Assembly: GCF_965203655.1 (NCBI RefSeq)
Contig: NZ_CBDBDD010000007.1
Location: 8,427 to 72,426, forward strand
DNA: 64,000 bases
From: Poriferisodalis sp965203655
Lineage (GTDB): Bacteria; Actinomycetota; Acidimicrobiia; Acidimicrobiales; Poriferisodalaceae
Direction of reading: 5' to 3'
In this document: positions 34,065-43,838 of the stretch, piece after piece
Position numbering within the stretch: the stretch's first letter is position 1
Layout of the letters: the number at the start of each line of letters is the position of its first letter
Notes under the pieces: generated by a model
Database searches by the model: none
The model's input: only the letters and a program-made list of their open reading frames with translations
What the model was told of the DNA's origin: nothing
Translations under genes and position numbers: made by a program

Positions 34065-35009
34065 ATGACACCGCCCATGCCACCGGACACCTCCAACCTG
34101 AGCGTCGCCGACTTGCGGACATCGGCAGGCCGGCGGGCCTGGTCGGCCGGGGCACGCTGGGCCTTCGCGCTCGCGGCCCTCGCCACCGTGCTGGTGAGCG
34201 CACTCATCATCTGGACGGTCGCGTCGGGGGCGTGGACGTTCATCAGCCAGGTGCCCTTCGACAATCTGACCGAGATCGGCTGGTTCCCCCGCCGGGGCCT
34301 GTTCGACCTCAGCACCTTGCTGGTCAACTCGGTGCAGATCTCCGTCATCGCCATGCTGGTGGCAGTGCCGTCGGGCTTCGGCGCTGCGATCTACCTCTCC
34401 GAATACGCGCATCCCAAGGTGCGCAAGGTGATGAAGCCCACCCTCGAGCTGCTGGCCAGCGTGCCCAGCGTCGTGCTCGGCGTGTTCGCCATCAGCTTCA
34501 TCACCCCGTCGATCCTCACCAACTTCTTCAACGAGATCAACTTCTTCAACAAGCTGGCGGCGGGCATCGCGGTCGGCCTGCTGGTGATCCCGCTGATCGC
34601 CTCCATCTCCGAGGACGCCCTGCGGGCAGTGCCCTTGGCGCTGCGGGAAGCCTCCTCGGGTCTCGGCGCCCGCAAGGTCACCACCTCGATCCGGGTGGTG
34701 CTGCCCGCCGCGATGTCGGGCCTGATGGCGGCCATCATCGTCGGCTTCAGCCGCGCCATCGGCGAGACGATGGTGGTCACGATGGCGTCGGGCGGCGGCG
34801 ACACCTCGCTGTTCAATCTGGCGCTCACCGAATCCGGCGGCACCTTCACCTCCGCGATGGCGGCGCTCGGCCTCGGCACCGACCAGGTGGCCGGCAACAA
34901 CTTGGCGTTCCAGAGTCTCTACTTCCTGGGCGCGCTGCTGTTCGCCATCACGCTGGTGCTCAACATGCTCGGCGATCTCATCGTCCGCCGACTGCAGAAC
35001 AAGTACTGA
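34065..35009 (+). CDS. pstC: Phosphate ABC transporter permease PstC
   Basis: 314 residues, six-helix permease with the EAA-type loop (EDALRAVPLALREASSGLGA). Forms the channel with PstA. ATG 34065 listed; ATG 34077 is possible. 13-nt gap to pstA. Confidence 0.93.
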   Translation: MTPPMPPDTSNLSVADLRTSAGRRAWSAGARWAFALAALATVLVSALIIWTVASGAWTFISQVPFDNLTEIGWFPRRGLFDLSTLLVNSVQISVIAMLVAVPSGFGAAIYLSEYAHPKVRKVMKPTLELLASVPSVVLGVFAISFITPSILTNFFNEINFFNKLAAGIAVGLLVIPLIASISEDALRAVPLALREASSGLGARKVTTSIRVVLPAAMSGLMAAIIVGFSRAIGETMVVTMASGGGDTSLFNLALTESGGTFTSAMAALGLGTDQVAGNNLAFQSLYFLGALLFAITLVLNMLGDLIVRRLQNKY

Positions 35010-35022
35010 TGGCTCCGTTGAC

Positions 35023-35961
35023 ATGACCGTTCTCACGACACCTGCAGGCATCGCCACCGGCGCAGCCGACGCCCTGCGCAAGCGCCCCGGCGCCGATGTG
35101 GCCGGCTCGGCCTTCAAGTGGCTGCTCATCGGCGCCACCGTGTTCGCCACGGGCTTTCTGGCGGTGCTGCTCGCCGTGATGATCGTGGACGGCTGGGATG
35201 TGCTGTCGGGCAACCTGTGGTACTTCCTCACCCACGGCTTCTCCCAGCGCTCTGCCGGCGAGGCCGGCGTGTGGCAGGGCATCCTCGGCAGCCTGCAGGT
35301 GGCGCTGGTGACCGGGGTGTTCGCGATCCCGACCGGCGTAGCCACGGCCATCTACCTCGTCGAGTACGCACAGGGCAACCGCTTCGCCCGCATCGTCGAG
35401 CTGAACATCCGCAACTTGGCCGGCGTGCCCTCGATCGTGTACGGGCTGCTGGGCCTGGCGGTGTTCGCTCAGACGCTGCGGGGATTCAGCGGTGGCACCA
35501 CCGCGATTGCAGGCGGGATGACGCTGGCGGCGATGGTGCTGCCGATCGTGGTGATCACCTCGGTGGAGGCGCTCAAGGCTGTGCCGGACTCGCTGCGCGA
35601 AGCCGCCTACGGTGTGGGGGCCACCAAGTGGGAGGTGCTCTCACGCCAGGTTCTGCCCGCGGCACTGTCCACGATTCTCACCGGCACGGTGCTGGCGCTG
35701 GCGCGCGCCCTGGGCGAGGCCGCCCCGCTGATCTTGGTGGGGGCTGCGACCGGCTTCATGAGCTTCGGCGACGCCAACGTGTTCGAGACCTTCACCGGGC
35801 CCTACACGGCGCTGCCGGTGCTGATCTTCAACTTCGCCCGCCAGCCCGGAGCGGACTGGGGGGTGAACGCCGCCGCGGCGAGCGTCATCATCCTGGTGCT
35901 GGTGCTCGCAGTGAACGGCTTGGCTATCTATCTTCGCAACCGATTCGAGAAGCAGTGGTGA
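35023..35961 (+). CDS. pstA: Phosphate ABC transporter permease PstA
   Basis: 312 residues, six-helix permease: LVEYAQGNRFARIVELNIRN and the EAA loop (VEALKAVPDSLREAAYGVGA). Partner of PstC. ATG at 35023. Confidence 0.93.
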   Translation: MTVLTTPAGIATGAADALRKRPGADVAGSAFKWLLIGATVFATGFLAVLLAVMIVDGWDVLSGNLWYFLTHGFSQRSAGEAGVWQGILGSLQVALVTGVFAIPTGVATAIYLVEYAQGNRFARIVELNIRNLAGVPSIVYGLLGLAVFAQTLRGFSGGTTAIAGGMTLAAMVLPIVVITSVEALKAVPDSLREAAYGVGATKWEVLSRQVLPAALSTILTGTVLALARALGEAAPLILVGAATGFMSFGDANVFETFTGPYTALPVLIFNFARQPGADWGVNAAAASVIILVLVLAVNGLAIYLRNRFEKQW

Positions 35962-35980
35962 TGACACAGGTGGCGCCTTC

Positions 35981-36937
35981 ATGACACCCGAAGAGGCCGT
36001 GATGACCCAAGAGTCCGACGCATCAATGCCCGACGTGGCCCAATCCGGTGTGAGCGGGCCCGGTGTGAGCGAGCCGGGCGCGGTCGTCGACGGCATGACA
36101 TCGCCTGGGCCGCGCATTGACGTGAGCGGTGCGGCGATGGGACACACCCGCGCCGACACCCAGACGGTGTTCCGCTGTGACGACGTGCACGTGTACTACA
36201 CCGACTTCCTCGCCTTGCGCGACGTCTCGCTCGACATCGCTGCGCACGAGGTGACGGCGTTCATCGGTCCCTCGGGCTGCGGCAAGACGACGTTCCTGCG
36301 CTGCTTCAACCGCATGAACGACCTCATCGAGGGCGCCCGGGTGGAGGGCTCGATCAACTACCACGGTGTCGAGCTGTACCAGGACGAGGTCGACCCGGTC
36401 GAGGTGCGCCGCCGGGTGGGCATGGTGTTCCAGAAGCCCAACCCGTTCCCCAAGTCGATCTACGACAACATCGCCTACGGCCCGAGGCTGGCGGGCGCCA
36501 AGCGGTCCGAGCTCGACGACATCGTGGAGCGCTCGCTGACACGGGCGGCGCTGTGGGACGAGGTGCGCGACCGGCTCAAAACATCGGCCTACGGCCTGTC
36601 GGGCGGCCAGCAGCAGCGGCTGTGCATCGCCCGGGCCATTGCGGTGCAGCCCGACGTGGTGCTGATGGATGAGCCCTGCTCGGCGCTCGACCCGATCGCC
36701 ACCGGCCGCATCGAGGAGCTCATCGCCGAGCTGAAGACCGAGTACACGATCATCATCGTCACCCACAACATGCAGCAGGCCGCCCGCATCAGCGACATGA
36801 CGGCGTTCTTCTCGGTGCAGGCGAATGAGATGGGCCAGCGCACCGGCGAGCTGGTCGAGTACGCACCCACCAGCCTGATCTTCACCAATCCCGACGATCC
36901 CCGAACCGAGGCCTACATCACCGGGCGGGTGGGCTGA
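35981..36937 (+). CDS. pstB: Phosphate ABC transporter ATPase PstB
   Basis: 318 residues: Walker A GPSGCGKTT, Q-loop FQKPNPFPKS, signature LSGGQQQR, Walker B VVLMDEPCSALD. An N-terminal extension of about 60 low-complexity residues precedes the usual start; a shorter start within it (e.g. ATG 36002 or 36094) is possible. Confidence 0.93.
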   Translation: MTPEEAVMTQESDASMPDVAQSGVSGPGVSEPGAVVDGMTSPGPRIDVSGAAMGHTRADTQTVFRCDDVHVYYTDFLALRDVSLDIAAHEVTAFIGPSGCGKTTFLRCFNRMNDLIEGARVEGSINYHGVELYQDEVDPVEVRRRVGMVFQKPNPFPKSIYDNIAYGPRLAGAKRSELDDIVERSLTRAALWDEVRDRLKTSAYGLSGGQQQRLCIARAIAVQPDVVLMDEPCSALDPIATGRIEELIAELKTEYTIIIVTHNMQQAARISDMTAFFSVQANEMGQRTGELVEYAPTSLIFTNPDDPRTEAYITGRVG

Positions 36938-36984
36938 GCCGCAGAACAGCGACCGGGCAGCGCAGATACGCCACACTGCATGAC

Positions 36985-37692
36985 ATGACCGAAGAAGTAC
37001 GGACCGAGTTCCATCAGCTGATGGACGAGGTTCGTGCCGATCTCGTGCAGATGGGCGGCATGGTGGCCGAGGGCATCTCGGCGGTGACAGCCGCACTGCT
37101 CGCGGGCGACATCGGCGGGGCCGACCAGATCATCGCCGCAGACGACGAGCTTGACCTGCTCAGCATCGAGACCGAGGAGAAGTGCGTCCGGCTGCTGGCG
37201 CTGCAGCAGCCGGTGGCGGTGGACCTGCGCACGATCCTGACCGACCTGCGGATGATCTCCGAGATCGAGCGCAGCGGCGACTTGGTCACCAACATCGCCA
37301 AGGCGGTGGCGCGGCTGCACGGCGCCGAGCTCGAGCCGCGGGTGCGGGGCCTCATCGACCGGATGCGCCAGCAGGCGGTGAAGCTGACGGCGATGGCCAT
37401 GGATGCCTACGCCGAGCGCGACGCCGGCCTGGCGTCGGTGCTCAACGACATGGACGACGTGCTCGACGACCTGCACAACGAGTACATCGTGTCGGTGTTC
37501 GCGTCGCACGAGCTCGGCAAGATCGAGATCCAGCACGCCGTGCAGCTCGCAGTGGTGGGCCGCTTCTACGAGCGCATCGGCGACCACGCGGTCAACGTCG
37601 CGGAGCGGGTCGAGTTCTTGGTGACCGGGGAGCTGCCCGAGCACCTGGGTGCTAACCGGGCCCGGGCCCGGCGGGAGCAGGACGAGATGTGA
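36985..37692 (+). CDS. phoU: Phosphate signalling protein PhoU
   Basis: 235 residues, two three-helix PhoU repeats (LLALQQPVAVDLRTILTDLR and GRFYERIGDHAVNVAERV). Links Pst transport to the sensor kinase encoded next, whose GTG overlaps the phoU stop. Confidence 0.92.
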   Translation: MTEEVRTEFHQLMDEVRADLVQMGGMVAEGISAVTAALLAGDIGGADQIIAADDELDLLSIETEEKCVRLLALQQPVAVDLRTILTDLRMISEIERSGDLVTNIAKAVARLHGAELEPRVRGLIDRMRQQAVKLTAMAMDAYAERDAGLASVLNDMDDVLDDLHNEYIVSVFASHELGKIEIQHAVQLAVVGRFYERIGDHAVNVAERVEFLVTGELPEHLGANRARARREQDEM

Positions 37693-39122
37693 TTGCAGCG
37701 CTGGTGGCGATCGCGTCCGCTCTGGCGCTGGCACTCGTGATCGTCGTGGTGACGGCTGTGCGAGCGCGCCGCTCGGCGGCTGAGCGCCTGGGCAGGGTGG
37801 TGCACCAGTTCGTGGCGCACGATGGCGAGCGGCCGCGGCCTGCCGAGGCCGAGGTCGATGGGTACAAGCTCGACGACTGGCTCACCTACCTGGAGTCGGT
37901 GGCCACCACGGCGGCGATGACGGCCAACCTGGCCGAGCGGGACCGCGCCCGCTGGCAGCTCGCCATGGACGAGCTCGCCATCGGTGTCGTGCTGGTGGAC
38001 GAGGACGGCACCGTGTGCGCTACCAACGCACTGGCCGACGAGATGATGTCGGCGCGCGATGCCATGGCCCTGGTCGGCGCGGGCGTGCGGGAGTTGCTGG
38101 AGCAGGCAGGCGCGGGGCACGCACGCTTCCGCACGGTGAAGCTCACGGGCCCGCCGCCGCGGGTGCTCGAGATCAGCGCGCATCCGGTGGCCAGCGACAG
38201 CCATGCGCTGGGGGCGGTGGCGGTGATTGCTGACCGCACCGAAGGCGCCCGGGTGGACGAGGTACGGCGTGACTTCGTGGCCAACCTGAGCCATGAGCTG
38301 CGCACGCCGGTGGGCGCGATCGCGCTGCTGTCCGAGACGCTGGAGCACGAGGACGACCCGGCGGTGCGGGGCCGGCTGGTGGGCCGCATCAGCGCTGAGG
38401 CCGAGCGGGTCCGGCTCATCATCGACGACCTGCTGGAGCTGAGCCGGGTCGAGCTGGAGGGTTCGATGCGGCAGGAGGAGGTGCCGGTCGTGCCGCTGCT
38501 GAGCGAGGTGGCGCACCAGTATTCCGAGCACGCACGCACCCACGACGTGGAGCTGGTGCGACCCGAGGCCTCGAACGGGTCGGCGATCGTGCTGCACGCC
38601 GACCGCGGCCAGCTGCTGCGGGCCGTGGGGAACCTGGTCGACAACGCCATCAAGTACAGCGACCCCGGCTCGGAGGTGCGCCTGAGCGTGCTGCCGAGCT
38701 CGGGAAACGACCGACCGCCCTCGGAGGTGCTCGCAGAGGCGGACGCGGCCGTCGCTCGGATCGGGCCTGCAGAGATGTCGGGATCATCGGATGTGCCTGC
38801 ACCGCCGGGCAGCCCGGAGCTGTTCGACCCTGAGCGGTCAGAAGCAGGGGAGCCGGCGTGGGTGGACATCGTGGTTGCCGATGAGGGCATCGGCATTCCC
38901 GCGGACGAGACCGAGCGGGTCTTCGAGCGCTTCTACCGGGTCGACAAGGCCCGCGCCCGGGCCACCGGCGGCACCGGCTTGGGCCTCAGCATCGTGCGCC
39001 ACGTGGTGGCGAACCACGGCGGCGAGGTGATGCTGCACACCCGTGAGGGCGTCGGCACGACCTTCACGCTCAGATTCCCCGCACCCGACGACACGGGCAC
39101 ACTTGACGAGGCAGACATATGA
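37689..39122 (+). CDS. Phosphate-sensing histidine kinase (SenX3/PhoR-like)
   Basis: 477 residues: one N-terminal helix, a PAS-like domain, H-box LSHELRTPVGAIALL, N-box NLVDNAIKYSD and G-boxes DEGIGIP and GTGLGLSIV. An Asp/Pro/Ser-rich insert of about 50 residues separates the N-box from the G1 box, which is unusual. Overlaps the following regulator gene by ATGA. Confidence 0.9.
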   Translation: MIAALVAIASALALALVIVVVTAVRARRSAAERLGRVVHQFVAHDGERPRPAEAEVDGYKLDDWLTYLESVATTAAMTANLAERDRARWQLAMDELAIGVVLVDEDGTVCATNALADEMMSARDAMALVGAGVRELLEQAGAGHARFRTVKLTGPPPRVLEISAHPVASDSHALGAVAVIADRTEGARVDEVRRDFVANLSHELRTPVGAIALLSETLEHEDDPAVRGRLVGRISAEAERVRLIIDDLLELSRVELEGSMRQEEVPVVPLLSEVAHQYSEHARTHDVELVRPEASNGSAIVLHADRGQLLRAVGNLVDNAIKYSDPGSEVRLSVLPSSGNDRPPSEVLAEADAAVARIGPAEMSGSSDVPAPPGSPELFDPERSEAGEPAWVDIVVADEGIGIPADETERVFERFYRVDKARARATGGTGLGLSIVRHVVANHGGEVMLHTREGVGTTFTLRFPAPDDTGTLDEADI

Positions 39123-39814
39123 CATCGGTACTGGTAGTTGACGACGAGCCGTCCTTCACCGAGGCGCTCTCGGTGGGCCTGCGGCGTGAGGGCTTCGAGG
39201 TGCGCACCGCCGCCGACGGCCGCGCCGCGCTGGAAGAGATCAGCGAGTCCGAACCGGACCTGATCCTGCTCGACGTGATGCTGCCGGGCATGTCGGGGCT
39301 GGACGTGTGCCGGGAGATCCGCAAGACGACACGGGTGCCGCTGATCATGGTGACCGCCCGCGGCGAGGAGATCGATGCCGTGGTGGGCCTCGAGGTCGGC
39401 GCGGACGACTACGTCTCCAAGCCGTACCGCATGCGCGAGCTGGTGGCACGCATGCGGGCGGTGCTGCGGCGCGCCTCCCCGCAGCCCTCCGAGCCCGAGG
39501 CGACCTGTCTGGTCGAGGGCGATGTGATGCTCGACATCGACCGCCACGAGCTGCGTGTGCGCGGCGAGCTGGTGTCCCTCGCGCTGAAGGAGTTCGAGCT
39601 GCTGGCCTACCTGCTCTCCAATGCCGGCCGGGTGGTCACTCGCGACAGCCTCATGCAGAACGTGTGGGGCTACAACTACGTCGGCGACACCAAGACGATC
39701 GACGTGCATGTGAAGCGGTTGCGGGCCAAGATCGAGGACGATCCGTCCGACCCGCAGCGCATCACCACCATCCGGGGCCTGGGCTACCGCTACGAGCGGA
39801 GCGTGACGAACTGA
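39119..39814 (+). CDS. Phosphate response regulator (RegX3/PhoP-like, OmpR family)
   Basis: 231 residues: receiver with DDEP, phospho-Asp LILLDVMLPGMSG and Lys in YVSKPYRMREL, then a winged helix (LALKEFELLAYLLSNAGRVV, QNVWGYNYVGDTKTIDVHV). The natural regulator of the Pho box at 32746. Confidence 0.92.
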   Translation: MTSVLVVDDEPSFTEALSVGLRREGFEVRTAADGRAALEEISESEPDLILLDVMLPGMSGLDVCREIRKTTRVPLIMVTARGEEIDAVVGLEVGADDYVSKPYRMRELVARMRAVLRRASPQPSEPEATCLVEGDVMLDIDRHELRVRGELVSLALKEFELLAYLLSNAGRVVTRDSLMQNVWGYNYVGDTKTIDVHVKRLRAKIEDDPSDPQRITTIRGLGYRYERSVTN

Positions 39815-39830
39815 ACCGGGGTAGCCGCTG

Positions 39831-41186
39831 ATGCAGCCCTTCACGTGGCTTGCCCGCACGCATCTGCTGTCGGCCGCCGGCGATGCGCTGATCGCGATCG
39901 CGCTGGCAGGGTCGCTGTTCTTCAACCTGGATCCGGCGGCTGCGAGACCCAGGGTGGCGCTGTACCTGCTGGTGACGATGGCGCCGTTCGCGGTGGTGGG
40001 GCCGCTGATCGGGCCGTTGGTGGACCGTGCCCGTGGCGGCCGCCGGGGGATGATCATCGGGGCGGGCATCGCCCGGGCGATCCTGGCACTGCTGATGGTG
40101 CGGCACCTCGACTCGCTGTGGTTGTTCCCCGAGGCGTTCGGTGCGCTGGTGGCGGGCAAGACGTACCACGTGGCCAAGAGCGCCGTGGTGCCGGGGCTGG
40201 TGCGCGAGGAGCGCGACCTGGTGGAAGCCAACTCCAAGCTGATGCTGCTGAGCGGGCTGGGGGGTGCGCTGGCGGCCGGTCCCGGTGTGCTGCTGAGCCT
40301 GGCCTCGTCGCGCTGGGTGCTGGTGCTGGCGGCGGTGGTCTTCGTGCTGATGACGTTCCCTGCACGGCGGCTGCCCCGCTTTGCCGTGCGGCCGCGGCGT
40401 GTGCCGCCGAGCCCGCCGCCCCAGCCGCTCCCGTCACGCCCGCCGCACGTCGCCCCCCAGCAGCCCCCACCCGCCGCGGCCACCAGGCGTCGTGGCGCGA
40501 TGCTGCTGGCCGGCTCGGCCATGGGCGTCGTGCGGATGATGACCGGCTTCACGCTGTTCCTGATCGCGTTCTGGCTGCGCACCGACGACGCTGCCCCGTG
40601 GTGGTTCGGCTTCATGTTCACCGCCAGCGCCATCGGGCAGCTCATCGGCGCGGTGGGAGCGCCGTGGCTGCGGCGCCGTGTCCGCGAGGAGATCCTGCTC
40701 GCGTGCACCTTGCTGCTGGCCGCCGCCATGTCGTTCTACGTCGTGACCTCGCCCGACCGCGGCTCGGTGCTGGGGCTGGCCTTGGTGATCGGGCTGATGT
40801 CGGCGCTGGGCAAGCTGTGCTTCGACGCCATCGTGCAGCGCGACGAGGTGCCCGCAGACCAGGGCCGCACGTTCGCCCGCTTCGAGACCCGCTTCCAGCT
40901 GATGTGGGTGATCGGCGGGCTCGTGCCGGTGGCTGCGCCGAGCGGCATCCTGCCGTTGCGCGCCGGGGTGATGCTGCTGGGCATTGCCGCCACGGTGGCG
41001 GTGGTGCTCTACGCCGGCGGCCTGTGGGCGCTGGCCCGGGGCCGGCGTCCCCCCTCGGAGATCATCGTCACGCGGGTGCGCACCCGCATCACCCAGACCC
41101 GAGTCCGCCGCCGCAGCCAGATCCGGGGGCAGCGTCAGCCGTCAGATCCGGCTCGAGGCGTCGGCCGGGCCCCGGGTCTCGACTAG
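39831..41186 (+). CDS. MFS-type membrane transporter
   Basis: 451 residues with about 10-12 helices and an MFS-like loop (GPLVDRARGGRRGM). A Pro-rich central loop (PPSPPPQPLPSRPP and on) joins the halves, and the C-terminus is Arg-rich. Substrate unknown. It follows the Pho operon by 16 nt and may be co-transcribed. Confidence 0.8.
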   Translation: MQPFTWLARTHLLSAAGDALIAIALAGSLFFNLDPAAARPRVALYLLVTMAPFAVVGPLIGPLVDRARGGRRGMIIGAGIARAILALLMVRHLDSLWLFPEAFGALVAGKTYHVAKSAVVPGLVREERDLVEANSKLMLLSGLGGALAAGPGVLLSLASSRWVLVLAAVVFVLMTFPARRLPRFAVRPRRVPPSPPPQPLPSRPPHVAPQQPPPAAATRRRGAMLLAGSAMGVVRMMTGFTLFLIAFWLRTDDAAPWWFGFMFTASAIGQLIGAVGAPWLRRRVREEILLACTLLLAAAMSFYVVTSPDRGSVLGLALVIGLMSALGKLCFDAIVQRDEVPADQGRTFARFETRFQLMWVIGGLVPVAAPSGILPLRAGVMLLGIAATVAVVLYAGGLWALARGRRPPSEIIVTRVRTRITQTRVRRRSQIRGQRQPSDPARGVGRAPGLD

Positions 41187-42325
41187 TCCAAGGGCAGGTC
41201 GAGGCGGGCCAGCCACAGGCCCGGCGCCGCGACTTCGTTGGGCGTGGGCAGTGAGCCCGGCTCGAACAGGCGCGCCAGCCCGTCGCGTCCCGCCCGTTCG
41301 ATCACGCCGACGATGAACGCCTCGCCCCGGTCACGGGCCTCGGCGCTCAGCCGCACGCCGAGCAGGCGATCCGCAAAATCGGCGCCCTGTGTGAGCTGGC
41401 GGCGGCGCACCGCCTCGCTGAGCGCGCCGAAGCTGCCGATGAGCCGCGAGCCCGCCTGCGCGACGACGTCGTCGATGTAGGCGTTCACGACGCTGAGCAG
41501 CGTCTCGAGCCGCTGCACGATGTCGTTCTGGCTGTCGTCGCGTGACACCCCCAGCAGCAGCTCGGGGTTGCCGAAGATGCGCTGGAGCTGCGAGGTGAGC
41601 TGGGAGGGGTCGCTCATCATGTCGGGGTCGAGGTCGAGCATCTCCTCGAATGCCCGGTCGCTGCGCTGGAACCCCTCCACGTAGCGCAGCAGCAGCCCGT
41701 CGAGTTCTGCACGCACGTGGGGCACGGCCAACATCGAATGCATGGCGTGCTCGCGGATGGCCACCCACAGCATGACGTCGTCGACGTCGAGGCTCCATTC
41801 GGATGCGAAGTCGGTGATGTTGGCGGGCACGATGAGGATCCGTCCCATCGGCACGCCGAGATCGGAGTTGCCGAATGCCTTCGTGGCGAGGTGGCCCGCC
41901 ATCATGCCGGCGGTCATCGCCACGGTCATCGGGCTCATCATGCGGAGCAGGCCCGCGAAGGGGTCGTCGACCGATTCGTTGGCGAGACGTTCGGACAGCC
42001 GGTCCATGAGCGGGCGGATCGCGTCGAGGGCTGCCGCCGCCCAGCCCGAGCGCGTGACAGGCTCGGTGCGTGCGGGGACGATGTCGAGATGGGTCACGTG
42101 GGCCGTGTGCAGCTCGGCGACACGGCTGATCTCGCTGAGGCGGTGCCGGATGACCGGGTCGACGTTGTGCTCAGGCGTGCCGCCGGTGGCGAGCTGGGTG
42201 GCCGTCTGGCGGGCGCCTTCCCACAGGGATGCTTCGTTGCCGAGCATCCCGGCGATGTCGCCGAGGAAGGGGATGCCCTTGAACGGGTCGGCCCCCGGGT
42301 CGTCGGCCCCGGCGTCGTCAGCCAC
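41183..42325 (-). CDS. DUF2342 family protein with altered metalloprotease motif
   Basis: 380 residues of the actinobacterial DUF2342/zincin-like family (DIVPARTEPVTRSGW, DPFAGLLRMMSPMTV, VPANITDFASEWSL). Where members carry HExxH this one has REHAMH (191-196), so the first zinc His is missing and catalysis is doubtful. GTG 42325 with TACGAT 6 nt upstream. Confidence 0.75.
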   Translation of the reverse strand: MADDAGADDPGADPFKGIPFLGDIAGMLGNEASLWEGARQTATQLATGGTPEHNVDPVIRHRLSEISRVAELHTAHVTHLDIVPARTEPVTRSGWAAAALDAIRPLMDRLSERLANESVDDPFAGLLRMMSPMTVAMTAGMMAGHLATKAFGNSDLGVPMGRILIVPANITDFASEWSLDVDDVMLWVAIREHAMHSMLAVPHVRAELDGLLLRYVEGFQRSDRAFEEMLDLDPDMMSDPSQLTSQLQRIFGNPELLLGVSRDDSQNDIVQRLETLLSVVNAYIDDVVAQAGSRLIGSFGALSEAVRRRQLTQGADFADRLLGVRLSAEARDRGEAFIVGVIERAGRDGLARLFEPGSLPTPNEVAAPGLWLARLDLPLD

Positions 42326-42384
42326 AACCGAATCGTACGGCTGCGGTGCGGGCGTGTGGCCCGCGGCCCGATTGACTGAGGACA

Positions 42385-43389
42385 GTGATCGTGGACTCAG
42401 GCGCTAGCTCCAGCCGGGTCGCGGTGTCGGGCACGGGCGGCGTGATCGGCGCCCGCGTGCTGCAGTGGCTGGCGCAGTCGTTCGACGTGATCGACATCGA
42501 CCAGATGATCGACGCCGACCAGGCGGCGCACGTGAGCGAGGCCGTCTCGGGCGCCGACGCGCTGGTGCACCTGCGGCTGACCCGCGAGATCACTTCTGAC
42601 CGGCTGCGATGGGTGCTCGCCGCGGCGGATGTGCCGCACCTGACGCTGGTGTCGAGCGCCAGCGTGTACGGGGCGTGGCCGAACCATCCGACGCCGATCT
42701 CGGAGGACATGCCGGTGCGGCCGAACCTGGAGTCGTCGTTTGCCGTGCACCACGCCGATGCCGAGCGCACCGTGCTGGAGTGGCGCGACGCTGCGGGGGA
42801 GCGGTCCGGACAGTCCGGGCGGCAGGTGGCCATCCTGCGGCCGGCGCCGGTGGTGTCGAGCGGTCTCGGCGGCCCGATCGGCGAGGCGATGCTGGCGGCT
42901 GCGCCGATCCGCACCGGCAGCGATGACCCGCCGGTGCAGTTCCTGCACCTCGACGACTTGGCGTCTGCGGTGGTGCTGGCGGTGCGGCAGCGTCTCGCGG
43001 GTGTGTTCAACGTGGCGCCCGACGGCTGGCTGGCACCCAGCGAGCTGCGGGCGCTGCTGGGGGCTCGGCCCAAGGTCAGGCTGCCGCTGCCTGCACCGGA
43101 GCGGCTCGACCGCTACGTGGCTCGCCGGGTGGGTCACGCTGCACCCGACGGCCTGCTGCCCTTCACCCGCTTCAGCTGGGTGGTGGCCAATGACCGGCTC
43201 CGTGCCGCCGGCTGGGAGCCCCGCTACAGCAGCGCGCAGGCGTACGTGATCGCAGACGCCGGGATGCCGTGGGACGATCTCAATGCACGTCAGCGCCAGT
43301 ACGCGATGCTGGCGGGCGCGGGGGCTGCGCTGGTTGTCGGCGGCTGGGCTGCCACAGCCTGGCTCCGGCGCTCCTACGCTTTGCGATGA
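42385..43389 (+). CDS. NAD-dependent epimerase/SDR-family protein with C-terminal helix
   Basis: 334 residues: a degenerate Rossmann start VAVSGTGGVIGARVL, active-site-like SSASVYG, LRPAPVVSSG, and C-terminal membrane helix (LAGAGAALVVGGWAATAWL). Resembles actinobacterial sugar-nucleotide epimerase-like proteins. GTG 42385 or 42391. Overlaps moaE. Confidence 0.75.
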   Translation: MIVDSGASSSRVAVSGTGGVIGARVLQWLAQSFDVIDIDQMIDADQAAHVSEAVSGADALVHLRLTREITSDRLRWVLAAADVPHLTLVSSASVYGAWPNHPTPISEDMPVRPNLESSFAVHHADAERTVLEWRDAAGERSGQSGRQVAILRPAPVVSSGLGGPIGEAMLAAAPIRTGSDDPPVQFLHLDDLASAVVLAVRQRLAGVFNVAPDGWLAPSELRALLGARPKVRLPLPAPERLDRYVARRVGHAAPDGLLPFTRFSWVVANDRLRAAGWEPRYSSAQAYVIADAGMPWDDLNARQRQYAMLAGAGAALVVGGWAATAWLRRSYALR

Positions 43390-43838
43390 TGACCACTTGG
43401 ATCGAGCTGACGCCCGACGAGCTGCCCATTGCGGCCGTCTACGAATGGGCGCTTGATCCATCGGCGGGTGCGGTGGTGCTGTTCTCGGGCACGGTGCGCG
43501 ACCATGCCGACTACCGCACCGGCGTGACCCGGCTCGTATACGAGGCGTACGAGTCCGAGGTGACGCCCCGGATGTCGGAGATCGCCGCCGAGATGCGCCG
43601 GCGGTGGCCGAGCGTGTGCAAGGCGGCGCTGCTGCACCGGGTGGGCACGCTGGCCCTCACCGAGTGCTCGGTGGTGGTGGCGGTGTCGGCGCCGCATCGG
43701 GATGCAGCATTCGAAGCCGCGCGCTTCGGCATCGATACCTTGAAGGCCACAGTGCCGATCTGGAAGCAAGAGCACCACGACGGCGGGACTGACTGGGGCC
43801 TGCAGTCGCAGCCGATTGCCGAGGTGCCCCGCGCATGA
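43386..43838 (+). CDS. moaE: Molybdopterin synthase catalytic subunit MoaE
   Basis: 150 residues: GAVVLFSGTVRDH, LVYEAYESEV, LLHRVGTLALTE and the catalytic-Lys region TVPIWKQEHHDGG. Makes molybdopterin with MoaD, which is not seen here. ATG overlaps the preceding TGA; its own stop overlaps the next ATG. Confidence 0.92.
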   Translation: MMTTWIELTPDELPIAAVYEWALDPSAGAVVLFSGTVRDHADYRTGVTRLVYEAYESEVTPRMSEIAAEMRRRWPSVCKAALLHRVGTLALTECSVVVAVSAPHRDAAFEAARFGIDTLKATVPIWKQEHHDGGTDWGLQSQPIAEVPRA

